A DNA stretch of 64,000 bases, from NCBI GenBank assembly GCA_015068155.1, contig SVLC01000001.1:21850-85849 (forward strand), written 5' to 3'. Below, piece after piece: positions 19,567 to 29,530 of this stretch. Position numbers and translations under genes: made by a program. The DNA is from Oscillospiraceae bacterium (GTDB taxonomy: Bacteria > Bacillota > Clostridia > Oscillospirales > Oscillospiraceae). Each line of letters opens with the position of its first letter. Position 1 is the stretch's first letter. A model generated the notes under the pieces. That model searched no databases and was not told the DNA's origin. It worked only from the letters and a program-made list of their open reading frames with translations.

Positions 19567-21303
19567 TTATCGTGTATACTGCCGCAAGGATGTAAACAGC
19601 ACGGCATTATTTTCTGCGAACAGCATGATAGGCTTGCCGCTGGCGCCATAAATACGCACCGTTAGTGCTGCCATGCCGTCGATATAGAACACACCTACAG
19701 AGCCTTCCTGGATATAGGTAAAGCTATAGGTCTTTCCCTGCTCCAGGCTGATCTCTGTTTCGGCGATCAGTGTTTCGCCCTCGTTAAACAAAAGCTGCAG
19801 TTTATTGTCACTGGGGCTGATCGAAATCATTTTATATTTATCGGTTTTTCCGTTATAGTCAAAAGCAAGGCCAAAAGAGCCGGTACCATCGAAGGTAAAC
19901 TCGCCGGTGATCATAAAGCTCTCATAGCAGTTAAACGCCTGGGTGTAAGCATAGCGGGAACCGGCTCGGATAAAGCTATGGCTCTCATGGAACAGAAGTT
20001 CTCTTCTTTTATTGAACTGTTCTGCCACACTGTCCACAGGCAGCAACACCAAGTCACCATTCTCCTTCTGTGCAATCTTCTGCACCACCAGATTGCCCGC
20101 CCATGCCGCAACATCCTGGGTAGAGGAAGCGGATTCTGAGCGACGGGCCCATCCCACCATATAAGAATTCTCACCGTCCTCCACATGCTTGGCTGCGTAG
20201 AACAGTTTGCCTTCCAGTCGCTTAGGTTCCCCGTAAGGACCATAGCGATTCTCGGAAGATGCATACCAAAGCGTATCATCCTGGGCAGAATAGGTCACAT
20301 ACCAGGTGTCACCGATCCGGAAGGTATCGGTACACTCTAAATTCCAGAATTTTCCTACAGGATTGGTAAAAATGATACCATCATAGGTCACATTTTGCAA
20401 GTCCGCACTGACAGAATATTTGAGGATACGGGCAGTATTATTCTGCGATGCGGTAATGGTCATCGAAATGATACCCGTTTCGGGATCGTAGTAGGCCTGG
20501 GGATCGCGGAAGTCATTCTTCTGTCCCAGGGTAATGTCGGGCGTAATTTCCCAGCCCGCAAGCTTCTCGAAAGAAGTCAGATTGTCGCTGACCGCCACCA
20601 TCACCTTTTCCTTATACTCCATGGCGCCGGAGCCATTGTGTCCGGTGTAGAAAAGATAATACTTATCCTCCACCTTTACCACAGAACCGGTGCCGATCCA
20701 GCTGTCCTGGCCGCCGGTACGGGAGGATTCCAGCACAGGCTCCTGTTGCTCTTCGTAGGTAATAAAGTCACGGGTGGTGGCCAAATAGATGGAGTGATTG
20801 AAAGAATCGCCGCCATCTTTCAGATAGTACATATAGTATACCCCATCCTCATAATAGGGCATGGGATCGCCCACATAGGGCTGGCGGGTACCATCTTTTT
20901 GAGGCAGGAAAAAAGTCTGATAGCCATAGGCAGATTCCTGACTGCCGGGTGTCCGAAGAGAAGAAAAATCCATATCATCGGTAGGATACACGAAGCTGTC
21001 GCCGGTATCTTTATCCCAACCGGCATACAGCGTCATATCCGCCGTAATTTTGTCCTTCTCCACGTCCCATTTCCGGGTCAGGTTCGCATCCGTATACCAA
21101 CCCAAAAATACATAGCCTTCCCTGACAGGATCTGCCGGCCGCTCTACCTTGCCGCCATGGCGGACAGTGATTGGCTCATACTTTTCGCTTCCCGAATAAT
21201 TACCGTCGAAATGGACAGTGCAAGGGACCTGATTGCAGCCGCAGAGCAGAATACTCAGCGACAGGCAAAACGCTACAACAAGCGCCAAAACTCTCTTTTC
21301 CAT
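19567..21303 (-). CDS. Secreted lipoprotein: InlB-type B-repeat plus GH32-like levanase/inulinase domain
   Basis: Lipobox 'LLCGCNQ'; B-repeat 'HGGKVERPADPVREGYVFLGWYTDANLTRKWD'; GH32-like 'DFRDPQAYYDPETG', 'WNLECTDTFRIGDTWYVTYSA'. Confidence 0.8.
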   Translation of the reverse strand: MEKRVLALVVAFCLSLSILLCGCNQVPCTVHFDGNYSGSEKYEPITVRHGGKVERPADPVREGYVFLGWYTDANLTRKWDVEKDKITADMTLYAGWDKDTGDSFVYPTDDMDFSSLRTPGSQESAYGYQTFFLPQKDGTRQPYVGDPMPYYEDGVYYMYYLKDGGDSFNHSIYLATTRDFITYEEQQEPVLESSRTGGQDSWIGTGSVVKVEDKYYLFYTGHNGSGAMEYKEKVMVAVSDNLTSFEKLAGWEITPDITLGQKNDFRDPQAYYDPETGIISMTITASQNNTARILKYSVSADLQNVTYDGIIFTNPVGKFWNLECTDTFRIGDTWYVTYSAQDDTLWYASSENRYGPYGEPKRLEGKLFYAAKHVEDGENSYMVGWARRSESASSTQDVAAWAGNLVVQKIAQKENGDLVLLPVDSVAEQFNKRRELLFHESHSFIRAGSRYAYTQAFNCYESFMITGEFTFDGTGSFGLAFDYNGKTDKYKMISISPSDNKLQLLFNEGETLIAETEISLEQGKTYSFTYIQEGSVGVFYIDGMAALTVRIYGASGKPIMLFAENNAVLFTSLRQYTR

Positions 21304-21374
21304 AATTGCCTCCTTTAGGGGTAATTGCACTTGCAGAGGGGATGTCAAACGGCATCCCCTCTGCGAATGAGAAC

Positions 21375-23210
21375 TTACTGAACCTTGCTCTGATAGATCT
21401 TGATGCTAACAAATTCGATGGTCACTTCGCCCAGGGCTGCAGTGGCCTCGGAACCAAACTGGAACAGCATTTCGAAGTTCATATCGGTCACCAGGGTATC
21501 CGTGGTGGTGAAGGTGAAGGTCTTCTCCTCGGTGGTGATGTCCATGCCCTCGGACAGTCTGGGGTCCCAGCTGCCCATGGGGTTCAGGAAGAAGCCGCAG
21601 GAAATGTTCTTGCTGGCCTTCACGGTGATCTCGATGGTGTAGTAGCTGTCAGCTTCCAGCACCAGAGGGTTGTCGCCGAAGCCGCAAACCAGCTTGTTGT
21701 GCCAGTCGGTCTTGCCGCCCTGGTCGATACGGTAGAACAGCTTGCCGTTCTCCATCCAGATGGTGCCAACGCCCAGATCATTGTCCTCATCGGTGCCGTT
21801 GAAGGTGAACCAGGGGAAGTTGGGGTTGGTGGCGTTGGCGGTATTGTTACCGAAGGCCATGAAAGCGTAGATGTTCTTGTTGGTTTCCTTGTCGCCTTCC
21901 ATCTTGCCGAAGGCAACGTTGTCAATGGTGATCACATTGTTGGTAACGCCTGCATTGGGGTTGCCGATCTGCATGCGGATCACGGGGTCAGCAACAGTCT
22001 TCTCAGCGGTGAAGACATGGGTAATGGTGATGGTCTCGCCAGCAGGAACATCCAGGCCGAAGAACTTGGCACGATTCTCATGTGCCGTGCTGCCGCTTTC
22101 CACCAGCAGCTCGCCCTGCTGACCGTTGGTAGCAGTAATGTCGAAGCGGATGAAGTACTTCTGGCCCTCTTCAATGCTGTTTTCGGGCAGAGGCATATTG
22201 ATCTTGGTGCTCCAAACGCCACCGCTGGTCTGGTAAGCGTCGATGGTAACCTTAGCAGCGCCATTGTCGGCAGCAGCGGAGGCAGAGGCGCCGTCACCGG
22301 CGTCAACGGTCAGAGCGTTGTCGATGCCGTTGGCAAAATCGTTGCTGTAAACGGGCACTTCCACTTCGGTGCCGGTAATCTCATAGATCTCGATCTTGTC
22401 GATGGTAACGGTGAAGTTTTCGGGAGTGGTATCAGCGGCATTGTCGGGATTGGGGGTGATCTTACCCAGGTTGATCATCAGCTCAGTGCTGCCTTCAGCG
22501 CCAACAGTGAAGTTGATTTCCAGAGGCTTGATGGTCTCGTCGATGACCATATTCCAAGCACCACCGAAGGTGGCCCAGCCCTCAGCATTTTCATCACGGG
22601 CAATAACGTGTGCGTAGGTCTTGGCGGTGGACTTGGCCCAAACCTTGACCTTGTAGTCAGCAGCCTTCACAGCCAAACCGGCCAGGAACAGCTTGATCTG
22701 ATCATCGCGCTCGCCGGGATTTGTGATATCAAAGACGAAAGCGCCCTGCTTCATTTCGCCGGTGGCTGCAACACCCTCAGCAATGTAGGCAGCCCAGCCC
22801 TTGGCATCCACAGCGTGGTCACCGGTGAAGTCAAATTCCTTATACAGGACAGCCTCGGCGGTCTTCTTGGTGACAGTCAGAGTAGCATACTCGGAAACGG
22901 ACTCACCGTTCTTGTCAGTAACGGTGTAGGTCAGCTCATAGGTACCGGCCTTCTCGGGAGTAGCCTTGCCGTTCTTGAAGGTCAGAACAGGGGTGGACTC
23001 CACAGCGATCATAGCGGTCAGATCACCGTCTTCTGCATCAGAAGCGGCAACGCCGGCCAGAACGTCGATCTCCGTACCTGCCTGCACAGTCAGGTCCTTA
23101 ACGCCAGTGATGGTGGGCTTGTTGTTGACGGTTTCGTTGCCGCAAGCTGCCAGAGCCAGGAACATAGACAGCGACAGCAGCAAGCACAGTACTTTGCGCA
23201 TTTTTTTCAT
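21375..23210 (-). CDS. Secreted lipoprotein with DUF5011-like and carbohydrate-binding-like domains
   Basis: Lipobox 'ALAACGNE'; 'VKDLTVQAGTEIDVLAGVAASDAEDGDLTAMIAVES'. Confidence 0.7.
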   Translation of the reverse strand: MKKMRKVLCLLLSLSMFLALAACGNETVNNKPTITGVKDLTVQAGTEIDVLAGVAASDAEDGDLTAMIAVESTPVLTFKNGKATPEKAGTYELTYTVTDKNGESVSEYATLTVTKKTAEAVLYKEFDFTGDHAVDAKGWAAYIAEGVAATGEMKQGAFVFDITNPGERDDQIKLFLAGLAVKAADYKVKVWAKSTAKTYAHVIARDENAEGWATFGGAWNMVIDETIKPLEINFTVGAEGSTELMINLGKITPNPDNAADTTPENFTVTIDKIEIYEITGTEVEVPVYSNDFANGIDNALTVDAGDGASASAAADNGAAKVTIDAYQTSGGVWSTKINMPLPENSIEEGQKYFIRFDITATNGQQGELLVESGSTAHENRAKFFGLDVPAGETITITHVFTAEKTVADPVIRMQIGNPNAGVTNNVITIDNVAFGKMEGDKETNKNIYAFMAFGNNTANATNPNFPWFTFNGTDEDNDLGVGTIWMENGKLFYRIDQGGKTDWHNKLVCGFGDNPLVLEADSYYTIEITVKASKNISCGFFLNPMGSWDPRLSEGMDITTEEKTFTFTTTDTLVTDMNFEMLFQFGSEATAALGEVTIEFVSIKIYQSKVQ

Positions 23211-23228
23211 ATTTGTTTCCTCCTAATA

Positions 23229-24911
23229 TCAATTATTTGCCAGGTATCTGTCGTAGGCATCCTGGTAAACTTTCTTGATGTCCGGCAACTTGATCTTGCC
23301 GTTCAGATCATTCTGGAAGGCCTCCCACTGAGCATCGGTAACGCCGCCCTTCATGAGCCAGTTGATCAGATTTGTGCGGATGTAGTCATTGAGGTTGGTT
23401 TCATAACTGCCCAGGGTGTTCAGTTCATCCAGCGTGAACTGCAGGTTGGGACAGGGCTTGACTCCTGCGGGAACAAAGGGAGTAGCGCAAGCCTTCAGCC
23501 GCTCCAGGCGCAGCTTTGCGCGGGGCTCCATGTTGACCACGTTTTCCCATGCGTAATCAGACAGGTAAATGATACCAAAGGGTGCATTCTGCAGACGCAG
23601 TTCGTCGGTAGTCATGCCCTCGGGGATGGGCTTCTGCACCAGCATGCCGTTGGCATCCCGTTCCTCTTCGTAAACCACACCGATGGGGCCGTAGTTGATC
23701 TGTGCAGAGATTTCGGGAGCATAGTAGCGATCGAAGTAAGCCAGCAGGACTTCCACGTTGGCGCAGTCACTGAAGAAAATCAATTCGCCGGTGCCCACTT
23801 CGGGGTTATTGGAGACGCAAACAGTCTGGTCACCGTTGGGGCCGATCAGGGGGTTGCAGATAATGTAGTTTTCGGGATGAGAAACCACGGTCTCGCTCTC
23901 CCACCAGTAGAAAGCGCCATAGGTTTCCATGCCCTTGCCGTTGGCCAGGAAATTATCCTGGGACTGCTCGAAGGAAACGGGGTCGATCAAACGGTTAGTC
24001 ACCCAGTTTGCAATAAAGTTGGTGGCTTCCTTGAAGCGCTCGTCCTGTACCGTGTAGGTAACCTTGCCGTCCACGATCACTCTGTGTTCCAGGTTGTCGT
24101 TCAGGCCGAACATGCCATACAGATCGCACTGATTGCCCTGCCAGTTGTTGTAAACAAAGTTCAGAGGACGCTCGTCGGCAACATTGCCATTGCCGTTCAT
24201 GTCATGGTCGCGGAAGTAGATCAGCATCTGCTCCATCTGTGCGGCGGTCATGTTGATGCCGTCCTTCAGGTCATCAGCGGTCAGGCCGGTAACGGCACCG
24301 GCATTGATAGCCTCCAGAGCCCAGGCCTTGTTCAGGAAAAGCAGGTTGGGGTTCTGCAGCAGACCCATCTCCTCAATACGGGGCAGGGAGTAAATCTTGC
24401 CATCTTCCACGTTGATCAGCTGGGCATGGATATCGGGGCGCTCTTCCAGGATCTTGGCGAAGTTGGGCATGTACTCCAGGTAATCGCTGATGGCCACCAG
24501 CACGCCACGCTTGGCATACTTGATGATCTCACCTGCGCTCATACCTGCATGGTAAATAGCATCGGGACGGTCGTTCTTGTTGCTGAAAATCAGGTTCTTC
24601 TGCTGAGTGTATACGGATTCGGAAACGTTCTCCCAGTTCACATTCACGTTGGTGCTGGCAAAAAGATCCTGCATGATCTTCATGTCATTGTAATCCAACG
24701 CAGATGCGTTCTTGGAAGAATAGACAGTGAAAGACAATTCCTGTGCACCCTGCGCATTGAGGATAGGCGCATTGGCGTCGGTCCACTGGAAGCCATAGTC
24801 AGCTACCAGCTTTTCAACACCCAGGTCATCCTTCTTGTTGCCGCCCTTGTTACAGGCCGCCAGAGACAGCACCATAGCCAGCAGCAAAATGACGGAAATC
24901 ATTTTTTTCAT
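23229..24911 (-). CDS. Extracellular solute-binding lipoprotein (LplA-like, type 2 family)
   Basis: Lipobox 'LSLAACNKG'; 'YAKRGVLVAISDYLEYMPNFAKIL'; adjacent to two LplB/LplC-like permeases. Confidence 0.85.
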   Translation of the reverse strand: MKKMISVILLLAMVLSLAACNKGGNKKDDLGVEKLVADYGFQWTDANAPILNAQGAQELSFTVYSSKNASALDYNDMKIMQDLFASTNVNVNWENVSESVYTQQKNLIFSNKNDRPDAIYHAGMSAGEIIKYAKRGVLVAISDYLEYMPNFAKILEERPDIHAQLINVEDGKIYSLPRIEEMGLLQNPNLLFLNKAWALEAINAGAVTGLTADDLKDGINMTAAQMEQMLIYFRDHDMNGNGNVADERPLNFVYNNWQGNQCDLYGMFGLNDNLEHRVIVDGKVTYTVQDERFKEATNFIANWVTNRLIDPVSFEQSQDNFLANGKGMETYGAFYWWESETVVSHPENYIICNPLIGPNGDQTVCVSNNPEVGTGELIFFSDCANVEVLLAYFDRYYAPEISAQINYGPIGVVYEEERDANGMLVQKPIPEGMTTDELRLQNAPFGIIYLSDYAWENVVNMEPRAKLRLERLKACATPFVPAGVKPCPNLQFTLDELNTLGSYETNLNDYIRTNLINWLMKGGVTDAQWEAFQNDLNGKIKLPDIKKVYQDAYDRYLANN

Positions 24912-24944
24912 TAACTTTTCCTCCTAATATATTCTTGCCTGGCA

Positions 24945-25862
24945 TTACTCTTTCAGAGAACCGATCATAACGCCCTGCTTAAAATACTTTTGTACAAAGG
25001 GATACAGCATCAGCACCGGCAGGCTGGATACGATCACAGACACGTATTTCAGCTGATTGGCCAGGCGGTACTGTTCCAAAATGGTCTCGCCACTTCCTCC
25101 GGTGGTGTTTTCTGCCGCAAGCAGGATCTCCTTCAGTACCAACTGCAGGGGATACATGGTCTCTTCCTGCAGGAAGATCATGGCGTTGAAGTAACTGTTC
25201 CACTGCCCCACTGCATAGTACAGTGCCATAACCGCAATGATTGCCTTGGCCAAAGGAATGACCACCAGGAAGAAGGTTTGGAAATGGTTTGCACCGTCAA
25301 TGGTAGCCGCTTCAATAAGGCCGCCCGGCACACTGGACGCAAAGAACGTCTTTGTCATGAACAGATTCCATACCGACAAGATCGCCGGCAGGATCACCGC
25401 CCATGGGGAATTGATCAGGCCCAGGGTGCTCATAACATTGTAAAACGGGATCAAACCGCCGCCGAAGAACATGGGAATGATAAAATAGATCATCCAGAAT
25501 TTCTTACCGGGCAGGGTTTTGCGGCTCAGTGCCCAACCTGCAGGAATCGTAACCACCAAAGACAGCACCACGGTGACAACCGTATAAATAATGGTGTTGA
25601 AATAGCCCGTCCATACATCGGTGCGTTCCAGGATCTTTGCGTAACCATCAAAGTTAATGCCCACCGGATAGAGGACAACCTTGCCCGCCAGAACCGCGTC
25701 GGGATCGGAAATGGAGGCGATGATGATAAAATACACGGGGTAAAGAATAATCAGTGCCAACAAACCCAAGACGATATAGGTAATAATATAGAATACCTTG
25801 TCGCCCAGGGAATCTTTGACGATGTTGCCGGACTTTTTCGGAAGTTTCAATTTATCAGACAT
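24945..25862 (-). CDS. Carbohydrate ABC transporter permease (LplC/YtcP-like)
   Basis: 'LYPVYFIIIASISDPDAVLAGKVVLYPVGINFDGYAKIL', 'EAATIDGANHFQTFFLVVIPLAKAIIAVMALYYAVGQWNSYF'. Confidence 0.9.
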   Translation of the reverse strand: MSDKLKLPKKSGNIVKDSLGDKVFYIITYIVLGLLALIILYPVYFIIIASISDPDAVLAGKVVLYPVGINFDGYAKILERTDVWTGYFNTIIYTVVTVVLSLVVTIPAGWALSRKTLPGKKFWMIYFIIPMFFGGGLIPFYNVMSTLGLINSPWAVILPAILSVWNLFMTKTFFASSVPGGLIEAATIDGANHFQTFFLVVIPLAKAIIAVMALYYAVGQWNSYFNAMIFLQEETMYPLQLVLKEILLAAENTTGGSGETILEQYRLANQLKYVSVIVSSLPVLMLYPFVQKYFKQGVMIGSLKE

Positions 25863-25875
25863 AATGTAAACCCCC

Positions 25876-26853
25876 TTACCACAGCGAGTTCTCGGAGAAC
25901 TTCTTGGAGGTGGTGTTGGCAATGATCAGCAGCACCACGTTGACAACAGAGTTAAACAAACCAATAGCCGTTGCATAGCCCTGGTCCGGCACGCCGGTAA
26001 GACCCTTCTTATACACATAAGTAGCGATCAGTTCGCTGACGGTCAGGTTGCCGTCGGACTGCATCAGCAACGCCTTTTCGTAACCGACACCCATCAGGCC
26101 GCCAATGGACATAATCAGCATCACGCTGATCATCGGCATGATGGCGGGCAGGTCAATATGGATCATACGCTGCCAGCGGGAAGCACCGTCCAAAATAGCG
26201 GCTTCATGCTGCTGGGGATCCACATTGGACAGCGCCGCAATGTAAATGATGGCGCTCCAGCCGAAATCCTGCCAGTTACTGGAAAGAATGTACAGGGGGC
26301 GGAAAGCTGTAGGCTCCAGGAAGTAGGAAAAACGTTCCCATCCCAGGCTTTCCGCAATATTGTTAATGAGTCCATAGCGGCCAAAGAACAGCTGCAGCAT
26401 ACCAACCAAAACCACCAGAGAAATAAAGTGGGGAGCCGTGAAGATGGTCTGCAGCACCTTGGAAGTCCGCTTGCCCTTCAAGGTGTTGATCATCAGCGCA
26501 ATGATGATAGGAAGTGGGAAACCGATCAAGAAGCCTTCAATACACAGCAGGAATGTATTCTTCATCAATGTCCAGAATTGGACATCAGAGAAGAATCTGT
26601 TGAAGTTCTCAAATCCCACCCAAATAGTGTACTCTGAGAAGATATCGTCACCAGGCATATAGTCCTGGAAGGCAATCAGGACACCATAGATCGGCAGATA
26701 GTTAAATAAAAATACAACAATGATTGCTGGCAGAAGCATCAGAAAGAAAGGGAAATTCTTCCAAAATGCTTTCGTCTTCCCTTTCCGGTTGCTCTTTAAA
26801 GCATTTTCCGGCGGTTCGCATACTTCTGCGATAACCTGAGTCTCTTTTTCCAT
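25876..26853 (-). CDS. Carbohydrate ABC transporter permease (LplB-like)
   Basis: 'LPIYGVLIAFQDYMPGDDIF', 'EAAILDGASRWQRMIHIDLPAIMPMISVMLIMSIGGLMGVGYEK'. Confidence 0.9.
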   Translation of the reverse strand: MEKETQVIAEVCEPPENALKSNRKGKTKAFWKNFPFFLMLLPAIIVVFLFNYLPIYGVLIAFQDYMPGDDIFSEYTIWVGFENFNRFFSDVQFWTLMKNTFLLCIEGFLIGFPLPIIIALMINTLKGKRTSKVLQTIFTAPHFISLVVLVGMLQLFFGRYGLINNIAESLGWERFSYFLEPTAFRPLYILSSNWQDFGWSAIIYIAALSNVDPQQHEAAILDGASRWQRMIHIDLPAIMPMISVMLIMSIGGLMGVGYEKALLMQSDGNLTVSELIATYVYKKGLTGVPDQGYATAIGLFNSVVNVVLLIIANTTSKKFSENSLW

Positions 26854-26981
26854 GGGCAGCCTCCTCTTAGTATTGGTAAATCTGCTTATTATTGGGCACA
26901 AAAACACCAATTTTTACAGCTTTATAACTAAAGTGTAGTCTATGTCATATAAAAAGTCAACTTTTGTGCATATAAATGTGC

Positions 26982-27015
26982 AAATGCACAAATTTACGAG
27001 TAAATTTGTGCATTT
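26982..27015. promoter_or_regulatory. Palindromic operator candidate for the divergent LacI regulator
   Basis: AAATGCACAAATTTA-CGAG-TAAATTTGTGCATTT, 15-bp perfect arms between the permease and lacI genes. Confidence 0.6.
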
Positions 27016-27136
27016 TAAGTCTTTTTATTTGACATTTCTACTTTTGCGTTATATACTATATTCACAAGTTTTAATTTGTTCAGCATAAAGTTTTGTTGAT
27101 TTTACACAATCATTTTAGGTTGGAGGCGCAATCGCC

Positions 27137-28153
27137 ATGAAAAATTCCATCACCATCCAGGATCTTGCCAATGCGCTGGGAATGTCGCGCAACACTGTTT
27201 CAAAAGCGCTCAACGGCAAGCATGTTCCAACAAAAACCCGCAACGCCGTTATTAACGCCGCTATCGAAATGGGATACAAAGGCTATAAGCTTGCTGCAAG
27301 TTCTGAAGGCTCCCTGGGGCAAAAGCGTTTTTTGATTCTCTCGTCCCGTCTGCTGATGAATATCAACTACTATATCCACGTTCTTCGCGGCATCGAGGAA
27401 AGCTTGACGGATTACGACATCGAACTGATGCAATTCAACGTCACCAACGCCGCGTCCTTCTCCAAGTTTAAGCGCTATGTGGCCGACTATAAAGTGGACG
27501 GGATCATTTGCATTGAGTTCTTTGAGTCCCAATATATCGCAGAGCTGACAGAATTGGGCATCGCGCTGGTGTTTCTGGATTTTCCCCTGACGAATGCAGG
27601 CTTTAAAGGAAATTATGATATTGTATTGCCGGAAAGTCACGACGCGGTAAAACATCTCTGCACACAGCTGATTACAAAAGAAAACTGCCGAACCTTCGGT
27701 TTTGTGGGTGATTTTCGCCACTGCCGCTCTTTCTACGAGCGCTTTACCGGGATGAAGGAGGCTTTATTTCTTTCCGGTCTAACCCTGGATCTCCAACAAT
27801 CCATTTCCTACGATGATGCCATGTCTTATGAACCCAAGGATCTGGCTGATGCGCTCGGCCGGATGGAATCTCTGCCGGATTGCTTCATTGCCGCCAACGA
27901 TTCTATCGCGCTGAATTTGTTAGCCGCTTTGAAAAGTCGTAAAATTATCGTTCCGAAAGACATAAAGGTGGTGGGATTTGATAATATCGCAGATGCCAAA
28001 CTGTCCGCGCCGCCTTTGACCACCTTTAACGTCAACAAAAATGCGCTGGGTAAAAGAATCGTATCTATTCTCTTGGACCGCATATCTAATCCCACGCAAG
28101 CGAACCAGATCATCTACATAGCCTCTAAGAAAGTCATCCGTAGTTCGACATAG
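27137..28153 (+). CDS. LacI-family transcriptional regulator
   Basis: 'ITIQDLANALGMSRNTVSKALNGKHVPTKTRNAVINAAIEMGYK', PBP-like effector domain. Confidence 0.93.
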   Translation: MKNSITIQDLANALGMSRNTVSKALNGKHVPTKTRNAVINAAIEMGYKGYKLAASSEGSLGQKRFLILSSRLLMNINYYIHVLRGIEESLTDYDIELMQFNVTNAASFSKFKRYVADYKVDGIICIEFFESQYIAELTELGIALVFLDFPLTNAGFKGNYDIVLPESHDAVKHLCTQLITKENCRTFGFVGDFRHCRSFYERFTGMKEALFLSGLTLDLQQSISYDDAMSYEPKDLADALGRMESLPDCFIAANDSIALNLLAALKSRKIIVPKDIKVVGFDNIADAKLSAPPLTTFNVNKNALGKRIVSILLDRISNPTQANQIIYIASKKVIRSST

Positions 28154-28215
28154 ATTGTAATCCTGTTGAAAAATTCGTAATATTTCGCATAAAATTTTCA
28201 GTAGAGATAGCATAT

Positions 28216-28244
28216 GCTCCGGGAATGGAATCCACTCCCGGAGC
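28216..28244 (+). terminator. Intrinsic terminator after lacI-family gene
   Basis: GCTCCGGGA...TCCCGGAGC followed by TTT. Confidence 0.6.
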
Positions 28245-28419
28245 TTTGTATTGGCGGTTAAAAATTAATGCAAGGATTTGGATCACATTTAGCAGACGCT
28301 CCGGCAGACTTAGTTTCACTTGCATATATTTCAAATGCATCAAGCCGCTGTCTTAGAAAATCACGTGCCATCAACACGGATCTTTGATGTCTGCATTACC
28401 TGCAATGACCTTTTGCTTT

Positions 28420-29223
28420 TTATTTACTCGCCATCCATCGTCCCTGCAGATCAAATGCATGGTTCATGGGGCCGGAGCCTTTTCCCAAATCAAGCATAGC
28501 GGATAGAGCACCAGAGATATAGTCTTTCGCGCTCTGCACAGATTCGGTAAGCGTAAATCCCTTGGCAAGGTTGGATACAATGGCAGACGATAGGGTGCAG
28601 CCCGTCCCATGGGTATTGGGGTTTTGAATTCGTTTTCCCCGGAGCCATCGGACATCCCGCCCGTCAAACAGCAGATCGTTGGCATCGCAGATGCTGTGGC
28701 CGCCTTTGATAAGAACGGCGCATCCGCATTCTGCATAGATTGCGAAAGCAGCAGCGATCATATCCGCTTCTGTTCGGATGGTCATGCCGGACAGCACCTC
28801 CGCTTCCGGAATATTGGGCGTTGTCAGCATTGCCATAGGCAGCAGTTTTTCCTTTAGCACCCTTACTGTGGCCGTTTTCATCAAATCCGCACCGGAAGAT
28901 GCCACCATCACAGGATCCACCACCGCATTTCCGGCTTTCCAAAAACCCAATCTGTCCACGATGGTTTCCATCAGCGCCGGGGATGGCACCATGCCGATCT
29001 TCACCGCATCCGGGTATATGTCCTCAAATACGGCATCGATCTGCTGTTTCAAAAATTCAGGGGATGATTCTAAAATGGCTCGTACGCCGGTGGTGTTCTG
29101 GGCCGTCAAAGCCGTAATGGCGCTCATGGCATACACACCATGCACGGTCATGGTCTTGATATCGGCCTGGATACCGGCGCCTCCGCTACAATCGCTTCCT
29201 GCAATGGATAAAACTGTCTTCAT
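28420..29223 (-). CDS. thiD: Hydroxymethylpyrimidine/phosphomethylpyrimidine kinase
   Basis: 'VLSIAGSDCSGGAGIQADIKTMTVHGVYAMSAITALTAQNT', 'NTHGTGCTLSSAIVSNLA'. Confidence 0.95.
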   Translation of the reverse strand: MKTVLSIAGSDCSGGAGIQADIKTMTVHGVYAMSAITALTAQNTTGVRAILESSPEFLKQQIDAVFEDIYPDAVKIGMVPSPALMETIVDRLGFWKAGNAVVDPVMVASSGADLMKTATVRVLKEKLLPMAMLTTPNIPEAEVLSGMTIRTEADMIAAAFAIYAECGCAVLIKGGHSICDANDLLFDGRDVRWLRGKRIQNPNTHGTGCTLSSAIVSNLAKGFTLTESVQSAKDYISGALSAMLDLGKGSGPMNHAFDLQGRWMASK

Positions 29224-29233
29224 ACTGCGCTCC

Positions 29234-29530
29234 TTATCGATATTTTCCTGTTTTTTGTTCGATAGTCAGAATATCGCCCTCCGGGCAATAGACGGCTTTG
29301 ATATAGGCAGAAACCTTGGGCGCGCCGGATCGGACAGCCACCTGCAGGCACGCCTTGGCAATGTCCATCAGCATGTCTATGTTTTCTCCCTCAATGGTGG
29401 TTTCAAAGGCTCCCACCTGGTAGCGATGCCCGGTGCTTTGGATATAGGCGATCACCTCGTCCACAATACGGACAACTTCTTCATCGGTTTCCACCTTCGG
29501 CAACACTTGAATAGCAATGCTTGCGCTCAT
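29234..29530 (-). CDS. Thiamine-binding (MTH1187/YkoF-like) protein
   Basis: 'AIQVLPKVETDEEVVRIVDEVIAYIQSTGHRYQVGAFETTIEG' in a thiamine operon. Confidence 0.8.
   Translation of the reverse strand: MSASIAIQVLPKVETDEEVVRIVDEVIAYIQSTGHRYQVGAFETTIEGENIDMLMDIAKACLQVAVRSGAPKVSAYIKAVYCPEGDILTIEQKTGKYR

Noticed and set aside
21306-24914. 1202-aa plus-strand ORF
   Set aside because: Lies opposite two well-supported lipoprotein genes (21375-23210 and 23229-24911); no start context or domain, so treated as a shadow ORF.
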